Positions 53,194 to 61,921 of a stretch of DNA of 64,000 nt are shown here, in pieces. The notes under the pieces are model-generated. The model saw only the letters and a list, made by a program, of their open reading frames with translations. It was not told where the DNA came from and did no database searches. Position 1 is the first letter of the stretch. Every line of letters starts with the position of its first letter. Source of the stretch: Pseudomonadota bacterium. Lineage in GTDB: Bacteria; Desulfobacterota; Desulfovibrionia; Desulfovibrionales; Desulfovibrionaceae. Location of the stretch: NCBI GenBank assembly GCA_023419375.1, contig JAEZYD010000067.1, positions 1-64,000 on the forward strand. The letters run 5' to 3'. The position numbers and the translations under genes are program-made.

Positions 53194-53367
53194 GATTATT
53201 CTCCTGATTCGTTGCCGGAATGAAACCCTTGCGGCGGCATACCGCAACGTGGGGGCGCTAGAATACTTACTGTTGAAAATGTTCTGAAGCTTGCGCAGGC
53301 CGCTGCGGCCAGAAAATGACCAGCCTCCCAGACCGCGCAATTGTGCGGGCCGGGTGGCGTCAGGGGC
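53194..53367. other. Intergenic region between divergent FmdB and DJ-1 genes
   Basis: No gene is seen. The FmdB ribosome site lies at its left edge and the region presumably holds both divergent promoters. Confidence 0.35.
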
Positions 53368-53397
53368 TTGCCCACATGCTTTGTGTGCATATATAAG
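53368..53397 (+). promoter_or_regulatory. Candidate promoter of the DJ-1/PfpI gene
   Basis: TTGCCC (53368-53373) and TATAAG (53392-53397) are 18 nt apart, about 105 nt upstream of the start at 53502. The -10 region lies in an AT-rich block that contrasts with its surroundings. Confidence 0.35.
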
Positions 53398-53501
53398 TAT
53401 ATGTACGGTCAAGGCAAGGGCGGTGTTTTGCCGCCCGGCCGCCGCGCAACAACTGGTCGTTGCGACCACGTTAACGGGCTGCTCCCCGTTTGGAGGAACA
53501 T

Positions 53502-54083
53502 ATGAAAAAAATTCTGGTGCTGGCTGGCGACTATGTTGAGGATTATGAAATCATGGTGCCTTTCCAGATGTTGCAGATGCTGGGCTATGAAGTGCATGCA
53601 GTCTGCCCCGGGAAAAAGGCCGGCGAAAGCGTGCGCACGGCCATCCATGACTTTGAGGGCGACCAGACCTACTCTGAAAAACGCGGACACAACTTTGGCA
53701 TCAACTACGATTTCGACAAAGTAAACACCGCTGACTACGCGGGCCTTGTCATTCCCGGTGGCCGCGCCCCGGAATACCTGCGTCTGAACCCCCGCATTCT
53801 GGAAATCGTGCGCGAATTCAACGACGCCAAAAAGCCCATTGCCGCCGTGTGCCACGGCCCGCAGATCCTTGTGACGGCTGGCGTGCTGAAAAATCGCAGC
53901 TGCACCGCCTACCCTGCGGTGAAGCCCGATGTGGTGGACGCCGGGGCCACCTGGTGCGACTTTAACGAAACTCTCACCAGCGCCACTGTGGACGGCAACC
54001 TTGTTTCCGCCCCCGCGTGGCCTGCCCATCCCGCCCTGATCGCCGAGTTTGTTAAACTGCTGGGCGCGAAGATCAGCATCTAG
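53502..54083 (+). CDS. DJ-1/PfpI family protein
   Basis: A 193-residue protein of the class I glutamine amidotransferase-like fold: KILVLAGDYVEDYE with a conserved Glu, GLVIPGGRAPEYL and the nucleophile elbow AAVCHGPQIL (Cys117, His118). Members are proteases, glyoxalases, deglycases or chaperones; this one cannot be assigned further. GGAGG precedes the ATG. Confidence 0.93.
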   Translation: MKKILVLAGDYVEDYEIMVPFQMLQMLGYEVHAVCPGKKAGESVRTAIHDFEGDQTYSEKRGHNFGINYDFDKVNTADYAGLVIPGGRAPEYLRLNPRILEIVREFNDAKKPIAAVCHGPQILVTAGVLKNRSCTAYPAVKPDVVDAGATWCDFNETLTSATVDGNLVSAPAWPAHPALIAEFVKLLGAKISI

Positions 54084-54139
54084 CCTGTTTGCAGGAGGCC
54101 TGTAAGGGGTCCCCGAAAGAGTACCACAGGTTTATACAG

Positions 54140-54178
54140 ATAAAAGAAAAGGAGAGCCATGCTCTCCTTTTCTTTTAT
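54140..54178. terminator. Bidirectional terminator after the DJ-1 gene
   Basis: A perfect 18-bp inverted repeat (54140-54157 with 54161-54178) with a 3-nt loop, A-rich on the left and T-rich on the right. It serves the DJ-1 gene and probably the convergent methylthiotransferase. Confidence 0.92.
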
Positions 54179-54208
54179 GCAGTGTACAGAGACACGGCGG
54201 CGCTGCAT

Positions 54209-55708
54209 TTATTTTTGTTCCATCAGCTCCACTTCCAGTCCCTTTTCGGTAAGGGCCACGGGGCGCGCGGGCAACAGCCCGGCATCCGCGCCGGGGCGTT
54301 TGCCCTGCGCAGGCAGGCGGATGGAGCAGGCGGCGTAATATTCGTTCACGCCTTTCACGGAGTCTTTCTTGTTCTTGCCCGCAGATTCGGGCGTGGGCGC
54401 CGCTGGTGCGTCAGCGGATACATTTGCGGGTACGCCTGCGGAGTCCGCAAATGCCTGCGGATTGTCCGCAGCCACCAGCATGCGGGGTAGTTTGAGCTGC
54501 TCTGCCAGAAATGCCTGCTGTTTGCGGCTCACGGCTTCGCGCAGGCGGGCCGCGCGCTCAAGCTTGAGACTGTGGGGAATCTGCCCGTCAAAACGGTCTG
54601 CCGCCGTGCCGGGCCGCCGCGAATAGGGGAACACGTGGGCGTAGCTCATGGGCAGGCGGTCAATCAGCTCCAGCAACTGGCGCATGTCGTCTTCCGTCTC
54701 GCCGGGAAAGCCCGCGATGATATCTGCGCCAAGTCCCATGATGGGCCAGTGCGAGGCCAGCGCGTTCACGGCATGCTCCAGCATGGCGGGGGTGTAGTGC
54801 CCGCGCCCCATGCGTTTGAGCACCGCCTGACTGCCGTGCTGCAAAGAAATATGCAGGTGCGGGCAGAGCATGCGGCAGGCAAGCAGGGCGTCCAGCCCTT
54901 GCTGATCGAGCTGGCCGGGTTCCAGCGAGCTGATGCGCAGGCGGGCCTGCCCGGCAAATTCCGGGGCAAGGGCAGCGTCAAGCGTGCGCAGCAGATTCCA
55001 GAAGTCGCCCGTATCCGTGCCGCGTCCGTACTGGCCCAGATTGATGCCGGAAACCATGATCTCCGCATGGCCTGCCTGCAACAGACGGCGCGCCTCGGAA
55101 ACAATTTCATCCACCGGGCGGCTGCGCGGTTTGCCGCGCGTAGAGGGAACAATGCAGTAGGTGCAGCGGTGGGCGCAGCCGTCCTGCACTTTCAGTACCG
55201 GGCGGGCGCGCTTGAAGGCGGAAATCTGAAATGGCGGAAAGGCCTGCTGATTTGCTTGCGCCTTGGCCTGTGCAGGAGTCGAGGCGGCAACGGTGCCCAC
55301 AGGCGCGGTAGCCTCCAGCTCCCCGGCGGACGGGGTGATGCCCTCGCCGTCAAGGTCGGCCCACGGGCCATGCAGCAGACGGCTTTTTTCTTCCTGCGGC
55401 ACCAGCAGATCCGGGGCGGCCCAAATGGCGCCGGGGCGCGGTTTGTAATCGGCAAACAGCCGCGCCGCGCAACCGGTGAGAATCAGACGCGAAGAGGGGG
55501 CCTCCCTGCGCAGGCGGAACACGGCATTGCGCGCGTCCCTCTCGCCCTTGGAGGTGATGGCGCAACTGTTGACGCACACCACATCCGCCTCGGCGGGGGC
55601 GCTGCATTCCACGCCGCCCTGGGCAAGCCAGGCTTCGCGCAGTGATTGGGTTTCGTACTGATTGACCTTGCAGCCGAACGTGACCAGATAAAATTTCCAG
55701 GCAGACAT
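54209..55708 (-). CDS. mtaB: tRNA methylthiotransferase, MtaB type
   Basis: A 499-residue radical-SAM enzyme. The N-terminal UPF0004 domain starts FYLVTFGCKVNQYET and has the other cluster cysteines in NSCAITSKGER and LTGCAA. The radical SAM triad CAHRCTYC lies at about 176-184. The KVNQYE start is typical of MtaB, which thiolates threonylcarbamoyl-adenosine in tRNA. Two Ala/Pro/Gln-rich insertions (about residues 125-160 and 425-460) make it longer than the usual 430-450 residues. It is the only gene in its transcription unit. Confidence 0.9.
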   Translation of the reverse strand: MSAWKFYLVTFGCKVNQYETQSLREAWLAQGGVECSAPAEADVVCVNSCAITSKGERDARNAVFRLRREAPSSRLILTGCAARLFADYKPRPGAIWAAPDLLVPQEEKSRLLHGPWADLDGEGITPSAGELEATAPVGTVAASTPAQAKAQANQQAFPPFQISAFKRARPVLKVQDGCAHRCTYCIVPSTRGKPRSRPVDEIVSEARRLLQAGHAEIMVSGINLGQYGRGTDTGDFWNLLRTLDAALAPEFAGQARLRISSLEPGQLDQQGLDALLACRMLCPHLHISLQHGSQAVLKRMGRGHYTPAMLEHAVNALASHWPIMGLGADIIAGFPGETEDDMRQLLELIDRLPMSYAHVFPYSRRPGTAADRFDGQIPHSLKLERAARLREAVSRKQQAFLAEQLKLPRMLVAADNPQAFADSAGVPANVSADAPAAPTPESAGKNKKDSVKGVNEYYAACSIRLPAQGKRPGADAGLLPARPVALTEKGLEVELMEQK

Positions 55709-55767
55709 GGCGCAGATGTACGCAAAAGCGCTTGCCTTGACAAGCCAGGGGCGGCTAGGGTGCCTTC

Positions 55768-56850
55768 ATGCCAATATTGCTGCTTTTTATTTTTTTGTGC
55801 TGTGCCCATGTCGCGCAGGCAGAAACGGCTATGTCATCCAGTGCGCCCTCCAATGCGCCCGCAAGCGGTGCCGCAGGGGCTGCCAAAGGCCTCATTGACG
55901 CCGCTGATCTGCCCGCCGGGCTTGATGATGCCGCGCGGGTGGATTTTTATTGCCTGCGGCGGGCCTACCCGCAGATCACCAACATGACGACGGACGCGCA
56001 GGGCCAGTGGCTGGTATTCAACGATGGCCGCCGCGTGCTGTATGACGCTGCGCCGGGAGCGGCCTCCTTGGCTGGTTCGCAGGAATCCGAGTGGGTAGTG
56101 AATGTGCGGGCGAGCATGGCTGAACCGTATCCTCTGGAGCCACAGCGGCCTGATACTCCTCTGGGTGTTTCGCCGGGGCGGCGGCGCTCCTATGATCTGC
56201 TGCAAGCCCTTTACGGCTCTACGCCCAAGGCTGTTGGGGGGCATCTGGTTCAAGCCCGCCTGCTGGGGCAGCATCTGCATCTTTCGCCCGCAGCGGCGCA
56301 AGCCATGAACAGGGCAAACGCCAATCTTGCACCGCAGGCCGCTCAGGAGCCTCGCCTGAAAACCCTGCTGAAAATGGACGGCGGGTTCGCCTGGCGGCGC
56401 ATTGCGGGCGAGAACCGCCTGAGCCCCCACGCCTTCGGCATTGCCTTTGATATCAGCCCCGGCATTGCCACCTACTGGCGCTGGAGCAAACTGCGTCCGC
56501 ATCCCTTGCAGCAAAGCTATCCTTCCGCCATTGTGGCAGCCTTTGAAAACGAGGGCTTCATCTGGGGCGGCAAATGGCACGAATATGACCTGATGCACTT
56601 TGAATACAGGCCGGAAATCATCTGCAAGGCCCGCGTGTGGCAGGGCTTGGAACCATTGCCCATACAGGAACTTTCACAGGAACCAGTACCGGAGTCAGCC
56701 CCGGACATTGCGCGGAAGCCCGCGCACAAGCCAGTGCGGAAGCCCGTGCAGAAGCCGGAAAAGGCCGAAACGTCGCCTTCAGAGCAGCAGCCCGACAGCC
56801 CTGCTGTAGAGGCAAAACCTGCTGGCGACGATGCTGCCGTTGCTCCATAA
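55768..56850 (+). CDS. Exported M15-family D-Ala-D-Ala peptidase-like protein
   Basis: A 360-residue protein with a signal peptide (MPILLLFIFLCCAHVAQA). The catalytic domain (about residues 165-290) has the M15 zinc motif SPHAFGIAFDI (His and Asp) and WHEYDLMHFEYRP (zinc His, catalytic Glu region). The C-terminal 70 residues are Pro/Lys/Glu/Ala-rich, probably a wall-binding or disordered tail. It probably trims peptidoglycan cross-links. It has its own terminator. Confidence 0.87.
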   Translation: MPILLLFIFLCCAHVAQAETAMSSSAPSNAPASGAAGAAKGLIDAADLPAGLDDAARVDFYCLRRAYPQITNMTTDAQGQWLVFNDGRRVLYDAAPGAASLAGSQESEWVVNVRASMAEPYPLEPQRPDTPLGVSPGRRRSYDLLQALYGSTPKAVGGHLVQARLLGQHLHLSPAAAQAMNRANANLAPQAAQEPRLKTLLKMDGGFAWRRIAGENRLSPHAFGIAFDISPGIATYWRWSKLRPHPLQQSYPSAIVAAFENEGFIWGGKWHEYDLMHFEYRPEIICKARVWQGLEPLPIQELSQEPVPESAPDIARKPAHKPVRKPVQKPEKAETSPSEQQPDSPAVEAKPAGDDAAVAP

Positions 56851-56898
56851 CGCAGACAGAAAAAGTTTTTCCGCTCTTACAGCGTGCAGGCTGAGAAT

Positions 56899-56927
56899 AA
56901 AAAGCTCCTTGAAAAAGGAGCTTTTTT
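56899..56927 (+). terminator. Terminator of the M15 peptidase gene
   Basis: An 11-bp stem (56900-56910 with 56915-56925) with a GAAA loop and a run of six T, 50 nt after the stop. Confidence 0.9.
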
Positions 56928-57003
56928 GCGTTTCAGCTGTGCTGTGCTTGAAGGCGTGGAGCCGCGGATGGCTATTCGCTTCACGGGGTGCGGCGTGGTC
57001 ATG

Positions 57004-58239
57004 CTAAGCCTCGGAGGCCACGCGCTCCACCTTGTTGCGGGTTTCCGGCATGGTCAGCCAGAGAAGGAGAAATGCCGCGGCCGCTATGGCGGCCAGGGTC
57101 AGAAATGCAGCGTCGTAGCCCGCAGCCTGCACCACCATCCCCGCCAGACCCGCACTGAGCGCAGCGCCCAGACCAAACACGGTGGAAAGAGCGCCAAGGC
57201 TGGCATTAAAGCGGCCCGTCCCCTGCGTGAGATCCTCAACCACCACCGGAAACAACACCCCAAAGATGCCCGCGCCGATGCCGTCAAGCAACTGCACCGT
57301 CACCAGCCAGTATGGGTTGTCGGACAACACATAAAGCAGACCGCGCAAAGGCAGAATCAGAAATCCCGCCATCAGCAGGGGCTTGCGGCCCCATTTGTCG
57401 GCCTTGAGGCCAGCCAGCAGGGCCACAGGCATCATGACCATCTGCGCGGCCACAATGCAGGCGGATGTGAGCGGCGTGGCCATTTGCAGGTTGACCAGCG
57501 ACAGTTTCTGGCTCACCAGTGGCAGCATGGCCGCATTGGCCAGATGGAACAGGGCGCAGCAAACGCCAAAAAGCAGCAGAGGGCGGTTGGCGAGCAGTAC
57601 CCGCGCCCCGGACGGTTGCTGATGCCTCTTTGTCGAGCCGGGGGCAAATCCGCGCGCCGCTTCATGGTCAATGGCCTGCGGCGAGACCATGCTGACAGAA
57701 ATCACGCTGCCAAGCGTCATAACGGCCATCAGGTAGAACACTGCCGTCGGGCCGTACAGATAGGCGAAGCCGCCAGCCAGGAGCGCAGCGCAGGCATTGC
57801 CCGCGTGATTGAAAATTTCATTGCGCCCGGTGCGGCGTGTAAATGCTTTCGGGCCGGTGATGCCGAGGGAAATGGCTGCAATGGCCGGAGCAAATATGGA
57901 GCCAGCGGCGGCGCTGGCTGTTTGCGTCAGGGCCACTAAACCGAATGAACTGACCCACGGCAGCAGCAGGCAACTGCCGGTGACCAGCAGTGCTGCAACA
58001 ACCAGAGCCGCCCGTTTTGCGGGTATCCGGTCGATCAGCGCCCCGGCTGGGGTCTGCGCCAGCAGTGCTGCAACTCCAGACAGGCTCATGACTAGCCCGA
58101 TGGCCGCAGGCTCCCACTTGTGCACGGCCAGCAGGTAGATAGCCAGATAGGGGCCGAGCCCGTCACGCACATCGGCAAGGAAGAAATTAAGCCAGTCCAG
58201 AGAAAATTCGTTGCGGCGGTCTTTGCGGGGGAGGCTCAA
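57004..58239 (-). CDS. Major facilitator superfamily transporter
   Basis: A 411-residue protein with about twelve hydrophobic segments, an MFS loop 2-3 motif (GALIDRIPAKRAALV) and a matching loop 8-9 (GLKADKWGRKPLLMAG). The N-terminus NFFLADVRDGLGPYLAIYLL is typical of an MFS subgroup found in many Proteobacteria. It exports or imports an unknown solute. It stands alone between two gaps. Confidence 0.92.
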   Translation of the reverse strand: MSLPRKDRRNEFSLDWLNFFLADVRDGLGPYLAIYLLAVHKWEPAAIGLVMSLSGVAALLAQTPAGALIDRIPAKRAALVVAALLVTGSCLLLPWVSSFGLVALTQTASAAAGSIFAPAIAAISLGITGPKAFTRRTGRNEIFNHAGNACAALLAGGFAYLYGPTAVFYLMAVMTLGSVISVSMVSPQAIDHEAARGFAPGSTKRHQQPSGARVLLANRPLLLFGVCCALFHLANAAMLPLVSQKLSLVNLQMATPLTSACIVAAQMVMMPVALLAGLKADKWGRKPLLMAGFLILPLRGLLYVLSDNPYWLVTVQLLDGIGAGIFGVLFPVVVEDLTQGTGRFNASLGALSTVFGLGAALSAGLAGMVVQAAGYDAAFLTLAAIAAAAFLLLWLTMPETRNKVERVASEA

Positions 58240-58415
58240 ATTAGTGCTCTCTGTTGGCCGTGATACGGACGCGCTGCGGCCACAAGCCGCAAACAGTCAT
58301 TTGCTGGCGGAGTTCGCTTGTCTTGGGGAAGCGTTGAAAAATAGTCCACTGATTGCAAGCAATCTTGCTGTAACTGACAGGTTGCGCAGGGAGGGCATCC
58401 GCTTGCCGGGCATCA

Positions 58416-58449
58416 AATCAAAGCCACCCGGTGGCGGGTGGCTTTGATT
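58416..58449. terminator. Hairpin between the MFS and pgl genes
   Basis: A perfect 14-bp stem (58416-58429 with 58436-58449) with a 6-nt loop lies 24 nt after the pgl stop. It lacks a T run beyond the stem on the minus strand. Confidence 0.6.
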
Positions 58450-58472
58450 GAGATATCCGTGAATGGGGTGGC

Positions 58473-59219
58473 TTACTCGCCTCGTGCGGCGGCTTCGTCC
58501 ACAACCCAGATCAGTTCGCCAAATCCGGGGCGTACCTTTTGTGCGGGCAGGGTGGGTTCGGCCAGCAGGTTGAGCGCGCGTGAAAGCACATCGTGCTTTT
58601 CCTTGCCGGTCACGAGAAACATGCAGCAGCGGGCGTTGTTGATGACGGGCAGGGTGAGCGTGAGGCGGTCGGCCTTGCGTTCGGGCACGTACTGGTCAAT
58701 GACAAGGCGCTTGCGCTCGGCAAGGGCGGGCGAATTGGGGAAGATGGAGCCGGTGTGGCCGTCTTCGCCCATGCCCAGCAGCATGAAGTCAAAGCGGGGC
58801 AGTTCCTGCGGGCCGAGGTTGAATTCGGCGCGGATCTGCTGCTCGTATTTGACGGCGGCTTCAACGGGATCTTCCTCGCCGCGCATGCGGAAAAAGTGAG
58901 TGGCGGGAACCATGCTCAGCAGTTCGCGGCGCGCAAGCCCGTAGTTGCTGTCAGGATGGTCAGGGCCAACGCAGCGTTCATCCACCCAGTAAAAGGTCAT
59001 TTTGTCCCAGGGAAGACGGTCGGCCCAGTCTTTGCCCGCCAGCAGGCGGAAAAGCGGCGTGGGAGTCTGCCCGCCGGAGAGGGCGATCCTGAACACACCC
59101 CTGTCGGCAATGGCTTCTTCGCAGGCTGCCGCCAGAATGTGGGCGGCGCGTTCGGCCATAGCGGCAGGATCTTTATGGATATGCACCGTAAGGTGTATGG
59201 AACGGCTGAGGCCCGACAT
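58473..59219 (-). CDS. pgl: 6-phosphogluconolactonase
   Basis: A 248-residue enzyme with FRIALSGGQTPTPLF, VDERCVGPDHPDSN and the active site LLGMGEDGHTGSIFPNS. It hydrolyses 6-phosphogluconolactone in the oxidative pentose phosphate pathway. The start at 59219 follows AAGGAG. No zwf or gnd lies beside it. Confidence 0.96.
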   Translation of the reverse strand: MSGLSRSIHLTVHIHKDPAAMAERAAHILAAACEEAIADRGVFRIALSGGQTPTPLFRLLAGKDWADRLPWDKMTFYWVDERCVGPDHPDSNYGLARRELLSMVPATHFFRMRGEEDPVEAAVKYEQQIRAEFNLGPQELPRFDFMLLGMGEDGHTGSIFPNSPALAERKRLVIDQYVPERKADRLTLTLPVINNARCCMFLVTGKEKHDVLSRALNLLAEPTLPAQKVRPGFGELIWVVDEAAARGE

Positions 59220-59336
59220 TTTGCGGCTCCTTGAGTTTATGTAGGCTGGCACGGGCGTTGTGGGCCCGCCAACCTCACCACTATGACACATTCGCCTGCG
59301 CGAGAAAAGGGCATAGTGGACAGGTGACTGTGAAAA

Positions 59337-60395
59337 CTACTGAAATTCTTCCAGCAGATCAGGCGCTATGACAAAGTGCAGTATCTCTCCATTGGCGAGT
59401 CCCAGAGTTTTCCACGAAGCTTCACAGGTGAGCTTGCGCGCTGCCACAATGGATTTGCCAAGCGGGCTTGTGCCGTCAACTTCAATTGTCCATCTGCGTT
59501 CAAATGTATCACCTGGGAATGTGGGCTGCACTGCATTAAGAAAACGCTGCATCAGCTCCGTGCCGTCCGGCGCTAAAATTTTGACCGAAAGATCCACGTT
59601 GTTGACGGGGATCGTGCTGATGTTCTTGCTTTGCACGTCCACCACAACAAGAAGGGTCTTTCCGTCTGAAATCAAACCTGCGCTGGCAGTGCAGGCTTTG
59701 AGCGGAAGTGTATCTTCCATGCGTTTTTTTATCTTGGCGTTTTTGTCAAGAAGCAGTTGCCGTTGCGCGACCATGCGCTCCATCTGGAACTCGCGGAACT
59801 GGCGGACCAGCTCCTCGGCATTGACCATGTCGTCCAGCTTCCATCCCTCAGGGGTTTTGTCCATGCGCAGCAGCACTGAAAACTGTTTGTTCAGCACGGG
59901 GTGGCGAATCTGCGCGGCTATCAGCGCTGTATTCTCCGTGGGGTTCTGCAAGGTCATGGTTGTAAAAAACTGGGTGAAAAAGTTTGGCGGCAGAACATAC
60001 AGGGGGGTTCTGAGGCGCACCAGTTCGTCAGTTTCTTCCTTGACGGGTTCTTCCTTGACGCGCGCCTGCTTGAGCAGACCAACCTGAACCATGTCGCTCA
60101 GATCGCGCAACTGGTTTGGCCCCTTTTTCAAAAAGGGGTAATGCTCTGCAATGGCCTTGGCCAAGGGCAGGGAAATGGCGTCAAAGTTTATGCATTGCGC
60201 CAGTTCTGTGGGTTTGGCCGGGTGCAGGGCGTCCTTTATCTGCGCAAAGGCAAATTCGGCAGTCTGTCTGAACTGGTAGTACCGCCAGCCGCTGAATCCG
60301 CCCACCGCCGCCAGAATCACAAGCAGCACCGCGGCCAGCGCCAGCAAGTGCTGGCGTATGAATGCCACAAGGGAGGCAATAAAGGGCAGGTTCAT
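59337..60395 (-). CDS. Membrane-anchored protein of unknown function (DUF2939-like N-terminus)
   Basis: A 352-residue protein with one N-terminal transmembrane helix (about 15-38) and a periplasmic body. The region after the helix (YYQFRQTAEFAFAQIKDALHPAKPTELAQCINFDAISLPLAK) resembles DUF2939 proteins; the rest (IRHPVLNKQFSVLLRMDKTPEGWKLDDMV and a C-terminal beta-rich part) is not recognised. Its start overlaps the stop of the methyltransferase gene by 4 nt, so the two are coupled. GAGAGG precedes the ATG. Confidence 0.8.
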   Translation of the reverse strand: MNLPFIASLVAFIRQHLLALAAVLLVILAAVGGFSGWRYYQFRQTAEFAFAQIKDALHPAKPTELAQCINFDAISLPLAKAIAEHYPFLKKGPNQLRDLSDMVQVGLLKQARVKEEPVKEETDELVRLRTPLYVLPPNFFTQFFTTMTLQNPTENTALIAAQIRHPVLNKQFSVLLRMDKTPEGWKLDDMVNAEELVRQFREFQMERMVAQRQLLLDKNAKIKKRMEDTLPLKACTASAGLISDGKTLLVVVDVQSKNISTIPVNNVDLSVKILAPDGTELMQRFLNAVQPTFPGDTFERRWTIEVDGTSPLGKSIVAARKLTCEASWKTLGLANGEILHFVIAPDLLEEFQ

Positions 60396-61153
60396 GGCGC
60401 TTTCCTCTCTGTGTCGGCAGCCTTGGCCTGAGATTTGTGGCCGCATTCCAGAACAGGCTCTGCGCGGCGCATGCGTCTGCGCCCGAGCCGCAAAGGCAGG
60501 GGCGTGACCGGGCGGGATTTTGCCATGTCGATACGGATAATGCCCCATGCTCCCATGGGCAGCCAGGGCAAAACCCTGTTGCAGCCGGAAAGGGCGCACG
60601 AGGCATTCCAGGTGCCCTGCGGCCCGGCAAGAACGCTTGCCCCGCTGATGCGGCCAGCCGAAAGGCTCCTGAGCGTCCGCCATATCTGCCACCAGCAGAA
60701 GGTGGGGCCGGGCCATGCGGTTTTGCGGCCGCCAAGCAGGTGGAGCATAAAGGGAAGCGAAGCCGAGTTCCAGAATGTGAGGGCAAGGCCTGCGGAGGTC
60801 ACGCGCAGTGATTCGGCTATGGCCTTGCGCGTGCTTTCGGTGCTGGGCGAAGCAATGTGCAGCACAACCCAGTCAAATTCGTCATCATCAAAGGGCAGGT
60901 GATCGTCAACGGCGGCCAGCACTTCGGCGCGGTCAGCCATGCGGCTTGCCTCGGCCCGCAACTCGGGATCGTGCTCCGTGGCGGTCATGTCAAAGCCGTA
61001 TTCCCACAACAGGGGCAACAGCTCGCCGCGTCCGCAGTTCACTTCAAGCAGGGTGCGGCCACGGCGAGGCCAGGGGGCAAGGCAGTGCTGCACAAGCTGC
61101 TTCTGCATATGCAGGGCATACTGCCCAGTGATATCCGACTGTCGGTCATCCAT
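60392..61153 (-). CDS. Class I SAM-dependent methyltransferase
   Basis: A 253-residue protein with motif I LLEVNCGRGELL, the acidic strand (TATEHDPELRAEASRMAD), and motif post-I DDDEFDWVVLHIASPSTES of the Methyltransf_11 type. The C-terminal 40 residues are Arg/Lys-rich and may be a weak membrane or RNA contact. The start at 61153 follows GAGGCG. It forms a two-gene unit with the membrane-anchored unknown. Confidence 0.84.
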   Translation of the reverse strand: MDDRQSDITGQYALHMQKQLVQHCLAPWPRRGRTLLEVNCGRGELLPLLWEYGFDMTATEHDPELRAEASRMADRAEVLAAVDDHLPFDDDEFDWVVLHIASPSTESTRKAIAESLRVTSAGLALTFWNSASLPFMLHLLGGRKTAWPGPTFCWWQIWRTLRSLSAGRISGASVLAGPQGTWNASCALSGCNRVLPWLPMGAWGIIRIDMAKSRPVTPLPLRLGRRRMRRAEPVLECGHKSQAKAADTERKAP

Positions 61154-61264
61154 ACCACGCCTCGCATTTGCCGTTAATCTTCTGCATATTCCACTATTTT
61201 GCAGCATCTGTAAATCAACAAAGCGCCTGATGCTGCGGTGTTGCCGTGGCGCCATGCCACAAAC

Positions 61265-61308
61265 AAACCGCAACGCGGCTGCTTGCAAACAAGAGCCGCG
61301 TTGCGGTT
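61265..61308. terminator. Hairpin downstream of the RidA gene
   Basis: A perfect 15-bp stem (61265-61279 with 61294-61308) with a 14-nt loop, 37 nt beyond the RidA stop on the minus strand. A T run is missing. Confidence 0.6.
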
Positions 61309-61345
61309 GAAGGCCGGGCCATGCCGCCCGAATTGACGCTAAAAA

Positions 61346-61726
61346 TTACAGCGCGGCAATGGCCTCGATTTCAACCTGCGCGCCAAGCGGCAGCTTGCTG
61401 ACCTCAACGCAGGAACGCGCGGGGCAGGGTGCCGTGAAATACTTTTTGTACACTTCGTTAACAGCCGCAAAGTTGCCCATATCGGTGATGAATACGGTGG
61501 TTTTGACCACATTGGCGGCGGTCAGCCCCTGTGATTCCAGCAATGCCATAACGTTTTTGCAGGCCTGTTCCGCCTGAGCGCTCACATCGCCTTCCACCAG
61601 CTTGCCGATGGCGGGGTCAATGGGAATCTGACCGGAAAAGAAGAACATGTTGCCGGTCTTGATGCCCTGGCTGTAAGGGCCGACTGCCCCGGGGGCCTTG
61701 CTCGTGCTGATGACTTCCTTGCTCAT
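61346..61726 (-). CDS. RidA-family enamine/imine deaminase
   Basis: A 126-residue trimeric-barrel protein with the family start APGAVGPYSQGIKTG, GQIPIDP and the active Arg in CPARSCVEVSKLPLGAQVEIEAIA. It hydrolyses reactive enamines released by PLP enzymes. GAAGGAAG precedes the start at 61726. Confidence 0.96.
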   Translation of the reverse strand: MSKEVISTSKAPGAVGPYSQGIKTGNMFFFSGQIPIDPAIGKLVEGDVSAQAEQACKNVMALLESQGLTAANVVKTTVFITDMGNFAAVNEVYKKYFTAPCPARSCVEVSKLPLGAQVEIEAIAAL

Positions 61727-61921
61727 GGCGCTTCCTTCTTCAAGATTGCTGGTAAGGGTTGAGGGTACTAGGCTGCCGGCCTGCTGCAAGGTTAGCCAAG
61801 GGCATAACCTGCCAGCGGTGGCGGCTGTGGACAACTTGGCACAGCCCCGCGCCGGAGTCAAAGTCCGGCAGTTCGTGGAGGGTGTTCGGGCTTGGTGCAG
61901 CGGCTCTGCTCCGTGCTTCGG

